Shown: positions 32,469-41,585, numbered from the stretch's first letter. The stretch is 64,000 nt of DNA from DASTPP01 sp035762175 (GCA_035762175.1 DASTPP010000427.1:1-64000); one strand, 5' to 3'. Notes: generated from the sequence alone by a model not told the origin. Numbers and translations: made by a program.

Positions 32469-33785
32469 TCAGGCCGCGGGGGGCAGCGCGGGGGGCGAGG
32501 CGAAGAGGCGCCCGAGGGCGCGCACCATCGGGGCGACGTCGGCGGCGGCGGCCATCTCGCGGCACGAGTGCATCGAGAGCATGGGGTTGCCGACGTCGAC
32601 CGTGCGCAGGGCCGCCTGGGCGGCGGTGATGGGGCCGACGGTGCTGCCGCAGGGCATGTCGTTGCGGGCGACGAAGCGCTGGGGCGCGACGTCGACGGCG
32701 CGGCAGAGCGCCTCGAAGGCGGCGGCCGAAGGCGCGTCGGTGGCGTACGACTGGTTGACGTTGATCTTGATGACGGGCCCCGCGCCGAGCTGGGGCGCGT
32801 GCCGCTCGTCGTGCTTGTCGGCGTAGTTGGGGTGCTGCGCGTGCGCCATGTCGGCCGACACGAGGAACGACCGCGCCGCCGCGCGCGCCATCGCCTGGGC
32901 GCCGGCGTCGGGGTAGGCCGTGGCGAGGCGCTCGAGCACGCTCAAGAGAAAGCGCGAGGCGGCGCCGTGGGCGCTGCGGCTGCCCACCTCTTCGTGGTCG
33001 TAGAGGGCGACGACGCGGGTCTGGGCGGGCCCCGGGGGGGCGGCGACGAGGGCCGAGAGGGCGGCGTGGCAGCTCGCGAGGTTGTCGAGGCGGGGGGCGA
33101 AGAGCAGGGCGCCGCCCTCGCCGCCGCGGGCCGGGGGCTGGGTGTCGTAGAGGCAGAGGTCGAAGGCGAAGATCTCGTCGGGCCGGGCGTGCGCCCCCTC
33201 GCGGCCGAGCCGCTCGGCGAGCCGCTCGCGCAGGCCGCCCTCGCCGCCGAGGGCCCAGAGCGGCGAGAGGTGCTTCTGGGGGTTGAGCACGAGCCCGGTG
33301 CGGTTGACCTCTCGGTCGAGGTGAATCGCGAGGTTGGGGATGCGGCAGAGCGGCTCGTCGAAGCGCACGAGGCGGGTCTCGCCGGAGGCGAGGGTGACGC
33401 GGCCGGCGATCGACAGGTCGCGGTCGAGCCAGGTCGACAGCAAGACGCCGCCGTAGACCTCGACGGCGAGCTGGCGCAGGGCGCCCGACCGGAAGTCGCC
33501 GGCGGGCTTGACGCGCAGGTTGGGCGAGTCGGTGTGGGCGGCGACGGCGACGAAGCCGGCCTTCGCGGGGGGCTCGCCGCCGACCTCGAAGGCGACGAGG
33601 GTGCCGCCGCCCCGCACCACGTAGCCCTTGAGCCCCGGGGCGACGGGCCAGGGCTCGCGCTCGTCGAGGGGCGAAAAGCCCGCGGCGGCGAGGCGCCGCT
33701 CGGCCTCGGCGACGGCGTGGTAGGGCGTCGGCGAGGCGGCGATGAAGGCGAGCAGATCGTCGGCCGGGTCGCGGGGGGCGCTCAT
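32469..33785 (-). CDS. apeB: M18 family aminopeptidase
   Basis: The 438-residue metallo-aminopeptidase removes N-terminal residues, often acidic ones, from peptides in the cytoplasm. Metal ligands are visible in AAHTDSPNLRVKP, LYDHEEVGS (acidic pair), VSADMAHAQHPNY and SMHSCREM near the C-terminus. YADKHDERHAPQLGAGPV and NDMPCGSTVGPI are also typical. Length and order match the bacterial ApeB group. It is divergent from the SDR gene at 33876, with a short shared promoter region. Confidence 0.94.
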   Translation of the reverse strand: MSAPRDPADDLLAFIAASPTPYHAVAEAERRLAAAGFSPLDEREPWPVAPGLKGYVVRGGGTLVAFEVGGEPPAKAGFVAVAAHTDSPNLRVKPAGDFRSGALRQLAVEVYGGVLLSTWLDRDLSIAGRVTLASGETRLVRFDEPLCRIPNLAIHLDREVNRTGLVLNPQKHLSPLWALGGEGGLRERLAERLGREGAHARPDEIFAFDLCLYDTQPPARGGEGGALLFAPRLDNLASCHAALSALVAAPPGPAQTRVVALYDHEEVGSRSAHGAASRFLLSVLERLATAYPDAGAQAMARAAARSFLVSADMAHAQHPNYADKHDERHAPQLGAGPVIKINVNQSYATDAPSAAAFEALCRAVDVAPQRFVARNDMPCGSTVGPITAAQAALRTVDVGNPMLSMHSCREMAAAADVAPMVRALGRLFASPPALPPAA

Positions 33786-33875
33786 GGCCGGGTACTATAC
33801 TGCGGCGCGGCGCCCGGAGGGGCGCGGCGCGCGCGCCCGGGGCCCCTCGCCCCGGGGCGCGCCGAAAGGAGAGCC

Positions 33876-34700
33876 ATGCGAACGCTGAAGGGCAAGACCG
33901 TGTTCATCACCGGCGCGAGCCGGGGCATCGGCAAGGCGATCGGCCTGCGCGCCGCGCGCGACGGGGCCAACGTCGTCGTCGCCGCGAAGACGGCCGAGCC
34001 GCACCCGAAGCTGCCGGGCACCATCCACACGGCCGCGCGCGAGATCGAGGAGGCCGGCGGGCGCGCCCTCGCGCTCGCCGTCGACGTCCGCGACGAGGGC
34101 CAGGTGCAGGCCGCGGTCGCCGAGGCGGTCGCCCGCTTCGGCGGCATCGACGTGCTCGTCAACAACGCCTCGGCCATCAGCCTCACCGGCACGCTCGAGA
34201 CGCCGATGAAGCGCTACGACCTCATGCACCAGATCAACACGCGCGGCACCTTCCTGTGCTCGCAGGCCTGCCTGCCGCACCTCCTGAAGGCCGAGAACCC
34301 ACACGTCTTGAACCTGTCGCCGCCGCTGAACCTGAGCGAGCGCTGGTTCGGCCCCCACGTCGCGTACACCATGGCCAAGTACGGCATGAGCATGTGCGTG
34401 CTCGGCATGGCGGCCGAGTTCCGGTCGGCGGGGGTCGCGTTCAACGCGCTCTGGCCCCGCACCACCATCGACACGGCCGCCGTCGGCATGCTCGGCGGCG
34501 ACGACATGCGGCGCCGCTCGCGCACGCCCGAGATCATGGCCGACGCCGCGCACCTCATTCTCACCCGCCCCGCGCGCGAGTTCACCGGCCGCTTCTGCGT
34601 CGACGAAGACCTCCTGCGCGAGGCGGGCGTCGCCGACTTCGCGAAGTACCGCGAGCCCGGCACGCGCGAAGAAGACCTGCTCGAAGACTTCTTTCTCTGA
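33876..34700 (+). CDS. HSDL2-like short-chain dehydrogenase
   Basis: The 274-residue SDR has TGASRGIGKA for the dinucleotide, DVRDEGQV, NNASAIS and the catalytic Tyr and Lys in YTMAKYG. LNLSPPLNLSERWF and GMSMCVLGMAAEF are characteristic of the hydroxysteroid dehydrogenase-like 2 (HSDL2) group. It lacks the SCP2 lipid-binding domain found in the animal protein. The start ATG has AGGAG seven bases upstream. The likely role is fatty-acid or sterol-like metabolism; the substrate is unknown. It converges on the phosphatase gene. Confidence 0.88.
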   Translation: MRTLKGKTVFITGASRGIGKAIGLRAARDGANVVVAAKTAEPHPKLPGTIHTAAREIEEAGGRALALAVDVRDEGQVQAAVAEAVARFGGIDVLVNNASAISLTGTLETPMKRYDLMHQINTRGTFLCSQACLPHLLKAENPHVLNLSPPLNLSERWFGPHVAYTMAKYGMSMCVLGMAAEFRSAGVAFNALWPRTTIDTAAVGMLGGDDMRRRSRTPEIMADAAHLILTRPAREFTGRFCVDEDLLREAGVADFAKYREPGTREEDLLEDFFL

Positions 34701-34718
34701 GCGCCGGGCCCCGGGCGC

Positions 34719-36362
34719 TCAGCGCGGCGCGAGCCGCAGGGCGCCCGGCGAGCCGCCGAGGGCGTCGACGACGCGCAGCGCGAGCGCGCCCCCGCGGTCG
34801 ATCTCGACGAGGCCGAAGTTGAACCAGCGCTTGGCCGCGGCGAAGTCGCGCGGCGCGGCCCCGGCCCCCTCGGGGCCGAAGAAAAAGAGGCGCTCGGGGG
34901 CGAAGGTCGGGTCGAGCGCGCGCGAGGGGAAGAGCCCGGCCGCGGCCGGCCCCGCCATCGCCTCGTAGAAGACGAAGCCGGGGTGCTCGGCGAAGGGCGC
35001 GTAGCGCAGGGCCTGCGCGTAGTGCACGTCGGTCGTCAGAAAGAGCAGGTTCTTCACCGACGCGCGGGCGAACCCGCGCAAGAGCTCGCCGAGCTCGCGC
35101 TCGAAGCCCGTCGGCCCGAGGTGCCCCGCCCAGCCGTCGCGCGCCTGCTCGCCCGACGAGCCCGTGGGGGCCGAGAGCGGCACGCCCGAGACGACGACCT
35201 TCCAGGTGGCGTCGGACGCGGGCACCGCGCGCTCGAGCCAGGCGCGCTGCTCGGCGCCGAGCATGGTCTTCGGCGCCGGCCCGTTGTCGGCGGCCGCGTT
35301 GGGGTCGCGGCGCCCGCGCGTGTCGAGGAAGAAGACCTCGAGGTGCTTGCCCCAGCGCAGCGCGCGGTAGAGCGGCCCGCCGCCCGCGCCGGCCGACGAG
35401 AGGGGGTTGTAGGCGAGAAAGGCGCGCAGCCCCGCCGGCAAGAGCGCGTCGGCGATCGGGCGCGAGGGGTCGTAGGGGTCGGGGGCCGAGGGGCCGAAGT
35501 CGTTGGCGACCTCGTGGTCGTCCCAGACGGCGAAGTAGGGGGCGGCGGCGTGGAGCGCCTGGGCCGCGGGGTCTTCGCGGTTGTAGCGCCAGTGGGCGAA
35601 GAAGCCCTCGAGCGAGCGGGCGGGCCGGGGGCCCGGGGCCACCTGCGGGTTGCCGAAGGCGCCCGTCGGCTCGCAGGCGCCGTCGGCGTAGACCATGTCG
35701 CCGAGGGCCACCCAGAAGTCGGGGGCGCTCTGCTCGACCCGGCGAAAGATCGGGTAGCCCTCGACCCGGTCGCGGCACACGTTCTGGCCGCCGACGTCGC
35801 CGAGCCAGGCGAAGCGCAGCGGCTCGGGCGAGCCGGGCTCGGGCGCCGTGCGGAACCTGCCCTCGCGCGCCTCGCCCGGGCCGCGCGCGTCGGCGAACCA
35901 GACCCGGTAGGCGTAGGCCGCCCCGGGCTTGAGCCCCCGCAGCGAGAGCCGACCGGCGAAGTCGGTCTCGGCCCCGACTGCGACCGAGCCGCCCGCGACG
36001 TCGGGGCCGCCCGCCGCCTCGCGCACCAGGGCGTTCAGGCGCGTGCCCCGCGGCTCGCCGCCCCCGGCGCGCGCCCAGAGCGTCACCGACGAGGCGCCCG
36101 CCTCGGCCGAGGCGAAGGCGAAGACCGGTGGGCCCGCGGGCGGCGGAGGCGGCAGCGGGGGCGGGGCGGCGCGGGGGCGCGGCGGCGGCTCGCAGGCGCC
36201 GAGAGCGGCGGCGAGCGCGAGGGAGGCGGCGAGCCAGCCCGGGCGGGCGGCGAGGGCGGCGAGCCGGCCCGGGCGGGGCGCGGGAGCGGCGAGCCGGCCC
36301 GGGCGCGGGGCGAGGGCGGCGAGCCGACCCGGGCGGGGCGCGGGGGCTAGCTGCGGGCGCAC
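34719..36362 (-). CDS. PhoD-like alkaline phosphatase lipoprotein
   Basis: The 547-residue metallophosphatase of the PhoD family has an N-terminal Fn3-like domain (VTLWARAGG, AYAYRVWFAD) and a catalytic domain with WLGDVGGQ, ALGDMVYADG, WDDHEVANDFGP, FLDTRGRRDP and LTTDVHYAQAL, which carry the metal-binding Asp, Asn and His. It is exported and probably lipid-anchored (AALGAC). The start is uncertain. A GTG at 36362 begins a 30-bp coding repeat that repeats APRPGRLAAL before the true signal core ARPGWLAASLALAAALGAC. It releases phosphate from organic phosphates. Confidence 0.88.
   Translation of the reverse strand: MRPQLAPAPRPGRLAALAPRPGRLAAPAPRPGRLAALAARPGWLAASLALAAALGACEPPPRPRAAPPPLPPPPPAGPPVFAFASAEAGASSVTLWARAGGGEPRGTRLNALVREAAGGPDVAGGSVAVGAETDFAGRLSLRGLKPGAAYAYRVWFADARGPGEAREGRFRTAPEPGSPEPLRFAWLGDVGGQNVCRDRVEGYPIFRRVEQSAPDFWVALGDMVYADGACEPTGAFGNPQVAPGPRPARSLEGFFAHWRYNREDPAAQALHAAAPYFAVWDDHEVANDFGPSAPDPYDPSRPIADALLPAGLRAFLAYNPLSSAGAGGGPLYRALRWGKHLEVFFLDTRGRRDPNAAADNGPAPKTMLGAEQRAWLERAVPASDATWKVVVSGVPLSAPTGSSGEQARDGWAGHLGPTGFERELGELLRGFARASVKNLLFLTTDVHYAQALRYAPFAEHPGFVFYEAMAGPAAAGLFPSRALDPTFAPERLFFFGPEGAGAAPRDFAAAKRWFNFGLVEIDRGGALALRVVDALGGSPGALRLAPR
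36226..36345. repeat. 30-bp repeat inside the phoD-like signal region
   Basis: Four units with an exact 30-bp step (gagcc at 36231, 36261, 36291 and 36321) encode repeats of the ten-residue unit APRPGRLAAL in the phosphatase N-terminus. The unit nearest the gene body merges with the real signal peptide. Being a multiple of three, changes in copy number keep the frame. Confidence 0.85.
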
Positions 36363-36435
36363 CCGAGGCGCCTACCACGCCCGGCCCCCGGTCGGAAGGC
36401 GGGCCGGGCCCCGGCGGGTGCTATAGGCAGGGCCC

Positions 36436-37284
36436 ATGACGAACGAGATGAAGGGCCAGACCTGCGTGGTGACCGGCGCGAGCGGCGGCATCGGCCGCGA
36501 GACCGCGCGGGCGCTCGCCTCGCGCGGGGCCCGGGTCGTGCTGGTCTGCCGCGACCGGGCGAAGGGCGAGGCCACCCGGGCCGAGCTCGGCGCGGGCGGG
36601 GGCGAGGTCGACCTCGAGCTTTGTGACCTGTCGTCGCAGGCGTCGATCCGCGAGCTCGCGGGCCGGCTCGAGCGCGCCCACGCGCGCATCGACGTGCTCG
36701 TCAACAACGCGGGCCTCATCATCCCCAAGCGCACGACCACCGCCGACGGCCTCGAGGCCACCTTCGCGCTCAACCACCTCGGCTACTTCCTGCTCACGAC
36801 GCGGCTGCTCGACCTCTTGCGCGCGAGCGCCCCCGCGCGCATCGTCAACGTCTCGTCCGAGGCCCACCGGCGCGCGGCGCTCGACTTCGACGACCTGCAG
36901 TCCGAGCGGTCGTACGGCGCCGTCGACGCCTACTGCCGCTCGAAGCTCGCCAACGTCTACTTCACCTACGAGCTCGCCGAGCGCCTGCGGGGCAGCGGCG
37001 TGACGGCCAACTGCCTGCACCCCGGCGTCGTCGCGAGCGGCTTCGGCCGGCACGAGCCCGGGCTGCTGCGCGTGCTCGCCACGGTCGCGCGGCCCTTCTT
37101 GATCGACGAGGCGAAGGGGGCCAAGACCTCGGTCTACCTCGCCTCGTCGCCCGAGGTCGAGGGCGTGACGGGCAAGTACTTCGTGCGCGAGCGCGAGAAG
37201 CGCTCGTCGCCCGCCTCGTACGACGTCGGGGCCAGAAAGCGCCTCTGGGAGGCGAGCGAGGCGCTCACGGCCCCGAAGGGCTAG
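36436..37284 (+). CDS. retinol dehydrogenase-like short-chain dehydrogenase
   Basis: The 282-residue SDR has TGASGGIGRETARAL, the NNAGLI motif, ALNHLGYFLLT, IVNVSSEAHR and a catalytic YCRSK. This order fits the RDH11-14/WWOX-like group, NAD(P)-dependent oxidoreductases acting on lipophilic alcohols or aldehydes. HPGVVASGFGRHEPG is also typical. The ATG at 36436 is close to a purine-rich stretch. It stands alone, with a strong hairpin at its stop. The real substrate is unknown. Confidence 0.85.
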   Translation: MTNEMKGQTCVVTGASGGIGRETARALASRGARVVLVCRDRAKGEATRAELGAGGGEVDLELCDLSSQASIRELAGRLERAHARIDVLVNNAGLIIPKRTTTADGLEATFALNHLGYFLLTTRLLDLLRASAPARIVNVSSEAHRRAALDFDDLQSERSYGAVDAYCRSKLANVYFTYELAERLRGSGVTANCLHPGVVASGFGRHEPGLLRVLATVARPFLIDEAKGAKTSVYLASSPEVEGVTGKYFVREREKRSSPASYDVGARKRLWEASEALTAPKG

Positions 37285-37338
37285 AGCGCCGACCGGACCA
37301 TGCCCAGCCTTGGGCATGGTCCGGTCGAGCGGCTCTAG
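37281..37338. terminator. strong hairpin beginning at the SDR stop codon
   Basis: Perfect 16-bp arms (37291-37306 and 37311-37326) with a 4-base loop gcct lie inside outer arms ctagagc/gctctag. The SDR TAG is part of the outer stem. There is no T run. Confidence 0.75.
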
Positions 37339-37352
37339 CTTGGAAGCAATTT

Positions 37353-37389
37353 CTCGAGCGCCGACCGGATTGGACGGTCGGCGCTCGAG
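37353..37389. terminator. second hairpin, terminator for the convergent methyltransferase
   Basis: Perfect 14-bp arms ctcgagcgccgacc and ggtcggcgctcgag enclose a 9-base loop. The stem shares gagcgccgaccgga with the hairpin at 37281, so both terminators of this convergent pair come from one sequence. Confidence 0.7.
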
Positions 37390-37408
37390 CCCCGCCCGCG
37401 GGCCGCCC

Positions 37409-38164
37409 TCAGAGGCCGGCGAAGTAGGCGACGCAGCGGTACGCGATCGCGACGCGCCCCGCGCGCTCGTGGGCGTCGAAGAGCGCCGAGAGCCGCGCCC
37501 GCATCTCGCCGTCGCGGGGCTCGCCCGGCTTCGGCGCGCTCGCGGCCGAGCGCAGCCGCCCGACGAGGCCCTCGCGGTCGAGCGGCTGCTCGTGCCGGTA
37601 GTCGCGCCGCTCGGCGCCCCCGGCGTAGGACGCGACGAGCGCGTCGAACGACGAGGGGTCTTGGTTGAAGGCGGTGCCGGGGGCGAACTCGCAGGCGAGC
37701 GCGTGGTACTCGCGCATGAAGGGCGAGGCGTCGCGGTCGCCCACGTTCCAGACGAAGAGGGCGCGGCGGGGCGGGCGGGCGACGCGGCGCATCTCGGCGA
37801 GGGCCCCCTCGCGCTCGAACCAGTGCAGCGCCTGGGCCGCGACGACGAGGTCGGCCGAGGCGTCGGGCAGCGCCGTCGCCTCGGCCCGCCCGTCGACCGA
37901 CACGAAGCCCGGCGCGCCCCCCAGCCTCTTCTCGGCCGCCTCGCGCATGGGCCCGTTCGGCTCGACGGCCAGCACGCGGTAGCCGCGCGCGAGCAGCGCC
38001 TCGGCGAAGAGGCCGGTGCCGGAGCCGATCTCGGCCACGTCGGCCGGGGGCGGCAGGCCGAGCGGCCCCGCGGCGAGTTCGTCGAAGAGCGCCTCGGGGT
38101 ACGAGGGCCGGCTCCGCGCGTAGTCGCCCGCGCGCGGGCCGAAGAGCGAGGTCGCGTCGCTCAC
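37409..38164 (-). CDS. class I SAM-dependent methyltransferase
   Basis: The 251-residue protein has the SAM-binding motif VAEIGSGTGLFAEALL, the acidic end of strand 2 (VEPNG) and ADLVVAAQALHWF (motif IV region), as in the Methyltransf_11/25 group. The acceptor is unknown. It starts with GTG at 38164, whose TGA-overlap arrangement (GTGA) was originally with the upstream DsbA gene. A 53-bp duplication now separates the two. It is part of the same minus-strand unit as the DsbA gene. Confidence 0.85.
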   Translation of the reverse strand: MSDATSLFGPRAGDYARSRPSYPEALFDELAAGPLGLPPPADVAEIGSGTGLFAEALLARGYRVLAVEPNGPMREAAEKRLGGAPGFVSVDGRAEATALPDASADLVVAAQALHWFEREGALAEMRRVARPPRRALFVWNVGDRDASPFMREYHALACEFAPGTAFNQDPSSFDALVASYAGGAERRDYRHEQPLDREGLVGRLRSAASAPKPGEPRDGEMRARLSALFDAHERAGRVAIAYRCVAYFAGL

Positions 38165-38266
38165 CGGACGCCCGCGTCGGCGAGGGCCCGGTCGACGGGC
38201 GAGATCGCGTCGCTCACCGGACGCCCGCGTCGGCGAGGGCCCGGTCGATGAGCTTCTTGAACTTGG
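38161..38266. repeat. 53-bp tandem duplication across a gene junction
   Basis: The end of the DsbA gene (LADAGVR and stop) plus the start of the methyltransferase gene occur twice, 53 bp apart: stop codons at 38214-38216 and 38161-38163. The extra copy encodes a tiny frame of 18 codons from GTG. Confidence 0.9.
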
Positions 38267-40190
38267 GCAGCGGCTGCGCCCCGCCGAGGAAGTAGCCGTT
38301 GATGACGAAGGCGGGCGTGCCGCCGAGGTCGGCGTCGTCGGCGAGCTTCGAGTCGGCCTCGACGGCGGCCTTGTGCGTCCGCTCGTCGAGGGCCTGGCGG
38401 AACTTGGCCAGGTCGGCGCCCAGCTCGGCGGCGTACCGCTCGAGCGCGGGCCGCTCGAGCCCGCCCTCGGCCTGCTGCTCGTCGAAGAGCCGGTCGTGGA
38501 ACTTCCAGAAGCCGTCGTTGCCCTTCTGCTTGTACATCTCGACGGCCGCCTCCGAGGCGAGCGGCGCGTTCTTGTGCATGGGCAGCGGCTTGTGGCGCCA
38601 GACGAGCTTCACCTTGTCGCCGTACTCTTCGAGAATCTGGGCGAGCGTCGGCTCGACCCGCGCGCAGAAGGGGCACTCGAAGTCGCTGAACTCTTGAATG
38701 ACCACCTTCGCCCGGGCCCCGCCCCGGGAGGGCTGGTCCTTGCCGGGCGCCGGCACCTGCTTCTTCTCGGGCGGCGGCGGCCCCTTCGCCCCCTTCATGA
38801 TCTCGTCGTAGATCTTGGCCTCGGCGACGCCCTTGGCGCGCAGCCCCTCGGCCTTCTTCAGCTCGTCGTCGATGACGGCCTGGAAGCGCTCGAAGGGCTG
38901 CGCCCCCTCGAGCCGCCGCCCGTTGACGAAGAAGTGCGGCGTGCCCTCGGCCTTCAGATCGTCGGCGAGCGCCTGGTCGGCCTCCATCTGGGCGCGGTAC
39001 TTGTCCTTCGCGATCGCGTCCTTGACCTTGGCGACGTCGAGGCCCATCTCGCCCGCGATGCGCTCGAGGTCGGCGTCGTCGAGCGCGGGCGCCGAGGCGA
39101 AGATCTTGTCGTGCGCGTCCCAGAAGGCCTTGTCGCCCTTCTGCGCCCGCGCCTCGAGCGCCAGCGTCGCGGCCGGCTTCGCCCGCGGGTGGAAGGGCAA
39201 GGGCTCGTCCTTCCAGACCAGGCGGACCTTGTCGCCGTAGGCCTCGACCACCTTCTTGAGGGTCTCTTCGGCGCGCTTGCAGAAGGGGCACTGGTAGTCC
39301 GAAAACTCGACCACCGTGACGGGCGCCTTGGCCGGGCCGCGGACGGGCGAGCCGCCGACCGGCACCTTCCAGACGGTCTTGTCGTCTTCGGCCGGCTCGT
39401 CCGGCTCGGGCGCGTCGTCGGCCTCGTCGCCCTCGGCCTCGGCGTCGGGGCGGGCGGCGGCGGCGGCGCGGTTCTCGCGGGCGAGGGCGGCGTAAAGGGC
39501 GCGCGGCGCGGTGCCGGCGGCGAGCTTCGACCGGGCCTTCTCGATCTGGGCCTCGACGATCTCTTTGAACTTGTCGTAGGGCTGGGCGCCCGAGAGCTCG
39601 ACGCCGTTGATGAAGAAGTGCGGCGTGCCCTCGACGCCGAGCTTGGCGGCGAGCTCGTGGTCGCGCTCGACCTTCTTCGCGACGGCCGGGTCGCTCTTGA
39701 ACTTCTCGAACGTGGCCGCGTCGACGCCCGCCTCTTGCGCCCACCGGACGAAGTTCTCGGCCGTCAGCTCGCGCTGGTTCTTGAACGCGAGGGCGTGGAA
39801 CTTCCAAAATGCGTCGGCCCCCTTGGCCGCGAAGACCGCCTGGGCGGCGACGGCCGCGGGCTTGGCGTTCTGGTGGAAGGGCAAGGGCTCGTGCTTCCAG
39901 ACGTAGCGCAGCTGCTCGGGGCCGTAATTCTGCCGGAGCTGCGCGAGCGTCTCTTCGGCCCGCGCGCAGAAGGGGCACTGAAAGTCGGAGAAGATCACCA
40001 CCGTCACCGGCGCCGTGCGCGCGCCCCGCGTGGGGTCGGCGGGGAGCACCGGCACGGCGGCGTCTTCTTCGCCCCCGGCGACGTCGGCGGTGACCGCGGG
40101 GCGGCCGAAGCGCTCGTCGACGCCGTACATGACGAGCATGCCGGCGAAGAACGAGAGCAGCGTCGCGAGCAAGGTGGTTCGTAGCGGCAT
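38214..40190 (-). CDS. exported protein with three DsbA-like thioredoxin domains
   Basis: The 658-residue protein starts at the ATG at 40190, followed by a single N-terminal membrane anchor. It contains three consecutive DsbA/thioredoxin_4 domains, each with a CPFC active site (QCPFCARAEE, QCPFCKRAEE, ECPFCARVEP), a VWKHEPLPFH/VWKDEPLPFH/VWRHKPLPMH strand and a GTPHFFINGV/GTPHFFVNGR/GTPAFVINGY cis-Pro loop. Acidic and Pro-rich linkers join them. Such domains form or isomerise disulfides in the periplasm. A single-chain tandem of three is unusual; most DsbA proteins have one. Confidence 0.9.
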   Translation of the reverse strand: MPLRTTLLATLLSFFAGMLVMYGVDERFGRPAVTADVAGGEEDAAVPVLPADPTRGARTAPVTVVIFSDFQCPFCARAEETLAQLRQNYGPEQLRYVWKHEPLPFHQNAKPAAVAAQAVFAAKGADAFWKFHALAFKNQRELTAENFVRWAQEAGVDAATFEKFKSDPAVAKKVERDHELAAKLGVEGTPHFFINGVELSGAQPYDKFKEIVEAQIEKARSKLAAGTAPRALYAALARENRAAAAARPDAEAEGDEADDAPEPDEPAEDDKTVWKVPVGGSPVRGPAKAPVTVVEFSDYQCPFCKRAEETLKKVVEAYGDKVRLVWKDEPLPFHPRAKPAATLALEARAQKGDKAFWDAHDKIFASAPALDDADLERIAGEMGLDVAKVKDAIAKDKYRAQMEADQALADDLKAEGTPHFFVNGRRLEGAQPFERFQAVIDDELKKAEGLRAKGVAEAKIYDEIMKGAKGPPPPEKKQVPAPGKDQPSRGGARAKVVIQEFSDFECPFCARVEPTLAQILEEYGDKVKLVWRHKPLPMHKNAPLASEAAVEMYKQKGNDGFWKFHDRLFDEQQAEGGLERPALERYAAELGADLAKFRQALDERTHKAAVEADSKLADDADLGGTPAFVINGYFLGGAQPLPKFKKLIDRALADAGVR

Positions 40191-40434
40191 CGGGCTCGAC
40201 CTCTCTCTGTGGCCGGCGCGCCCGCGGGGGCGCGCCCGGGGCGCACGCCGCTCGCGGCCGCGGGCGGCGAAGGCCCCGGGGGCAGCTAGCACCGCCCGCG
40301 CCCGGCGCAAACGGCGCCCCCGGCCGGCCACGAGGCCCCCGGCCCCGGCCCGCGACGGGCCGAGTTCGGCCGCGACGGCTCCGCCCTACCCGAGGCAGAA
40401 GCGGGGTAGTAGCGTACCCGGCGCCCCCCGACCC

Positions 40435-41469
40435 ATGCCCGCGCGCTCCCGCCAAGGCCGTGGCTCGCTCGCGCTCCTCGCCCTCGTCGCCCTGGGCTGC
40501 GGCCCCGGCGCCGACGCGGCGCGGACGCAGGCGAAGCCCGAGGCGCCCGCCGCCGAAGCCCCGAGCGCCGCCCCCGCCGAAGGGTCGGCCGAGCCCGCCG
40601 CGCCCTCGCCCCCCGCCCCGCCCCGCCCCGCCGGCACGACGCGCGTCCTGCGGCCCGCGTCGGCCCCCTTCGCCGCGCACCCCGAGGTGCTCGTGCACCT
40701 GCCCGAAGGCCTGCGCCCCGACCGGCCGCTCGCCCTCGTCGTCTTTCTGCACGGCTGGTTCGGCTGCGTCGACGTCGTCGCGGGCGACGCGTGGGCGCCC
40801 TGCCGCCCCGGCGTCGGGCCGCCGCGGGCCGCGATGGGCGTGGTGGGCGCCTTCGAGCGGGCGCGCGTCAACGCCCTGCTCGTCGTGCCCCAGCTCGCCT
40901 TCGACGCGCCCTCGAGCGACGGTGGGCGCCTCGAGCGCAAGGGCGGGCTGCGCGCGCTCGTCGCCGAGCTGCTCGCCGACGACGAGCTCGGACGCGCGCT
41001 CGGGCGCGGGCGCTCGCCCGACGACTTCGCCCGCGTGCTCTTGTTCGCCCATAGCGGGGCCTACGACCCGCTGGGCGCCCTGCTCGCGCAAGGCGGCCTC
41101 GAGGCGCACGAGGTGCACCTGCTCGACGCGCTCTACCAAGTGCCGACCTCGCTCGAGCGCTGGGCCCGCGCCTCGTCGAAGTCGCTCGCCTCGGGCGGCA
41201 AGCCCGCGCGGCGGCTGAGCGTCGTCTACACCGACCGCGAGAAGACGGGCCCCCGCAGCGTCGCGTTCTTTCACGACATCCTGTCGCCGCTGACCCCCGC
41301 CCGCCGCGGCGCCTTCGCCCTCGAATCGGCCTCGGGCGCGACGCCTGCCGAGGTCGAGCTCGCGCGCCCCTTCGTCCTCTTGCGCACGATGGCCACGCAC
41401 GAAGACGTGCCGCGCGTCTTTCTCGGGCCCCTTTTGCGTAGCGCCGGCCTCGTCGAGTTGCCTCCTTGA
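40435..41469 (+). CDS. alpha/beta-hydrolase-like lipoprotein
   Basis: The 344-residue protein has a signal ending in ALGC (about residue 22), then an Ala/Pro-rich linker. The core has LVVFLHGWFGC (oxyanion-hole region), VPQLAFDAP and FAHSGAY, where the nucleophile elbow GxSxG would be; here it is AHSGA. A late His in THEDVPR may complete a triad. It is therefore probably an esterase-like or inactive hydrolase at the cell surface. The neighbouring DsbA gene is divergent. The substrate is unknown. Confidence 0.7.
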   Translation: MPARSRQGRGSLALLALVALGCGPGADAARTQAKPEAPAAEAPSAAPAEGSAEPAAPSPPAPPRPAGTTRVLRPASAPFAAHPEVLVHLPEGLRPDRPLALVVFLHGWFGCVDVVAGDAWAPCRPGVGPPRAAMGVVGAFERARVNALLVVPQLAFDAPSSDGGRLERKGGLRALVAELLADDELGRALGRGRSPDDFARVLLFAHSGAYDPLGALLAQGGLEAHEVHLLDALYQVPTSLERWARASSKSLASGGKPARRLSVVYTDREKTGPRSVAFFHDILSPLTPARRGAFALESASGATPAEVELARPFVLLRTMATHEDVPRVFLGPLLRSAGLVELPP

Positions 41470-41585
41470 GTGGCCCTCGCTCGGGTGCCCCTTCCCGGAG
41501 GGTGCGCCGATGTCGGTCTCGCGCCGACCCGAGTCGCCATGCGTCAGTTCTGCGAGCGCCCGGGCGCCTGGAGTACACTGCGCCC

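Noticed and set aside
38161..38216. Separate 18-codon gene between DsbA and methyltransferase
   Set aside because: It is the product of the 53-bp duplication, with no sign of selection.
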